Part shown: positions 4,366 to 5,165 of the stretch, piece by piece
Position numbering within the stretch: position 1 is the stretch's first letter
Layout: each line of letters begins with the position of its first letter
Source: Patescibacteria group bacterium
Lineage (GTDB): Bacteria; Patescibacteria; UBA1384; JAMDBS01
Reading direction: 5' to 3'
Assembly: GCA_023487325.1 (NCBI GenBank)
Contig: JAMDBS010000084.1
Span: 1-5,165, forward strand
DNA length: 5,165 nt
Position numbers and translations under genes: made by a program
Notes under the pieces: generated by a model
What the model saw: the letters and a program-made list of their open reading frames with translations, nothing else
The model's database searches: none
What the model was told of the DNA's origin: nothing

Positions 4366-5165
4366 ATGAATAAATATGATATTGCTATTGTTGGCGGCGG
4401 GGCGGCGGGATGTGTGGCAGCTATCTCGGCCTCGGAAAATAATAAATCAGTTATTTTAATTGAAAGAAATAATTTGTTGGGCAAAAAAATTTTAGCTACT
4501 GGCAATGGCCGCTGCAATTTAACCAATACTAATGTGACTAGCGACAGATACCATGGGGCAAATCCTAAATTTATTGACGCAGTGATTAAAAAATTTGATC
4601 AAAGAAAAACAATGAATTTTTTTGAATCACTGGGAATAATCTTAAAAGAAGAAGATAATGGCAGGATTTTTCCACGGAATAATCAAGCCTCCAGTATCAG
4701 AGATGCCTTGGAATATGAGCTCAAAAGAAAAAAAGTGGATATTAAAACCAATTCCTTAGTTAGAAAAATAAATAAAAATGACTGTTGCCAAATTATATTG
4801 GAAAATGGCCAAGAGATTTTAGCCAATAAATTAATTATCACCACCGGCGGCCGAGCCGCGCACCAATTCGGTTCTTCTGGTGATGGCTACTATTGGGCAG
4901 AAAAATTAGGGCACAAAACTATTGCCACCTACCCGGCGCTGGTGCCAGTGGAAACCCAAGAAAATTGGGTTAAGGATGTTCAGGGGGTCAAAATTGAAGG
5001 TAAAATTAGTACTAGTTTTAATGGCAAAATAATTTGCCAGAAAAGTGGCGATATTTTATTCACCCATTTTGGTCTTTCTGGTCCGGCTATTATGTCGCAA
5101 GCTAGATTTATTGCCCCAAAAATTGACTCGGGGAAACTAAAAATTCATCTGGATTTGTTTGCAGA
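4366..5165 (+). CDS. BaiN/HI0933 (YhiN) family flavoprotein, NAD(P)/FAD-dependent oxidoreductase, C-terminus cut
   Basis: The frame is open from ATG 4366 to the right edge (266 codons). Family proteins are about 400 residues, so roughly a third is missing. The N-terminal FAD-binding Rossmann fold is clear: YDIAIVGGGAAG (4-15) with an acidic end to the second strand (LIE, Glu33). Family signatures follow: GKKILATGNGRCNLTN (39-54), NGRIFP (98-103), TTGG (159-162), GSSGDGYYWAEKLGH (169-183) and GDILFTHFGLSGPAIM (228-243). The group includes E. coli YhiN, H. influenzae HI0933 and clostridial BaiN, which reduces a bile-acid intermediate. Most members have no known substrate and are often labelled aminoacetone oxidase family, so no specific reaction is claimed. 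The ATG is the only sensible start. No SD precedes it, and the promoter is so close that the mRNA should be leaderless. The usual second residue (Tyr/Trp) of GGLSxPxTG in relatives appears altered here (GGRAAHQFG). Confidence 0.9.
   Translation, partial: MNKYDIAIVGGGAAGCVAAISASENNKSVILIERNNLLGKKILATGNGRCNLTNTNVTSDRYHGANPKFIDAVIKKFDQRKTMNFFESLGIILKEEDNGRIFPRNNQASSIRDALEYELKRKKVDIKTNSLVRKINKNDCCQIILENGQEILANKLIITTGGRAAHQFGSSGDGYYWAEKLGHKTIATYPALVPVETQENWVKDVQGVKIEGKISTSFNGKIICQKSGDILFTHFGLSGPAIMSQARFIAPKIDSGKLKIHLDLFA

Noticed and set aside
1..5165. tRNA, rRNA, CRISPR array or riboswitch
   Set aside because: No cloverleaf with a TTC-loop motif, no regularly spaced repeats and no long structured leader was found. 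Intergenic gaps are short and explained by promoters and terminators.

Overview
The window reads as an AT-rich bacterial chromosome segment. It holds two partial and four complete protein genes, one possible small overlapping ORF, and no RNA genes, CRISPR arrays or insertion sequences. Protein style (Lys/Asn/Ile-rich, compact genes), ordinary TGA and TAA stops, and a mix of Shine-Dalgarno-led, SD-less and apparently leaderless starts would fit a low-GC Candidate Phyla Radiation (Patescibacteria) genome. That placement is an inference; nothing here fixes the taxon. TGA is used as a genuine stop, so the UGA-as-glycine code of some CPR lineages does not apply.

Layout, left to right. Positions 1-498 (minus) hold the N-terminal 166 codons of an uncharacterised single-pass membrane protein with its own AGGAGG ribosome site and an extended -10 promoter. 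Positions 546-1787 (minus) encode a U32-family protein closest to the TrhP/YegQ tRNA-hydroxylation group. Positions 1829-2623 (minus) encode a patatin-like serine hydrolase. The patatin and U32 genes are 41 bp apart with no terminator between them, so they probably share a transcript from a promoter at about 2658-2686. That promoter lies partly inside the hairpin terminator of the next gene upstream.

Positions 2706-3674 (minus) encode an unrecognised, mostly helical 322-residue protein. It sits in a self-contained unit: a near-consensus promoter (TTGACA-17-TATAAA) in front, a hairpin terminator behind, and a second strong terminator just upstream of the promoter that insulates it from the next gene. 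Positions 3956-4258 (minus) encode a 100-residue protein with five cysteines in its first half. It has a textbook promoter and SD, and its end overlaps a short open frame that may be a small gene or a frameshifted extension.

At 4290-4356 two promoters stand back to back. The rightward one drives a BaiN/HI0933 (YhiN) family flavoprotein, cut by the right edge. Its ATG lies only about 3 nt after the predicted transcription start, so the mRNA is probably leaderless.

The recognisable genes (tRNA modification, lipid or ester hydrolysis, flavoprotein redox) are housekeeping-like and do not form an obvious pathway. No clear new system is visible. The least explained part is 2670-4258: two orphan genes in insulated transcription units between conserved neighbours.
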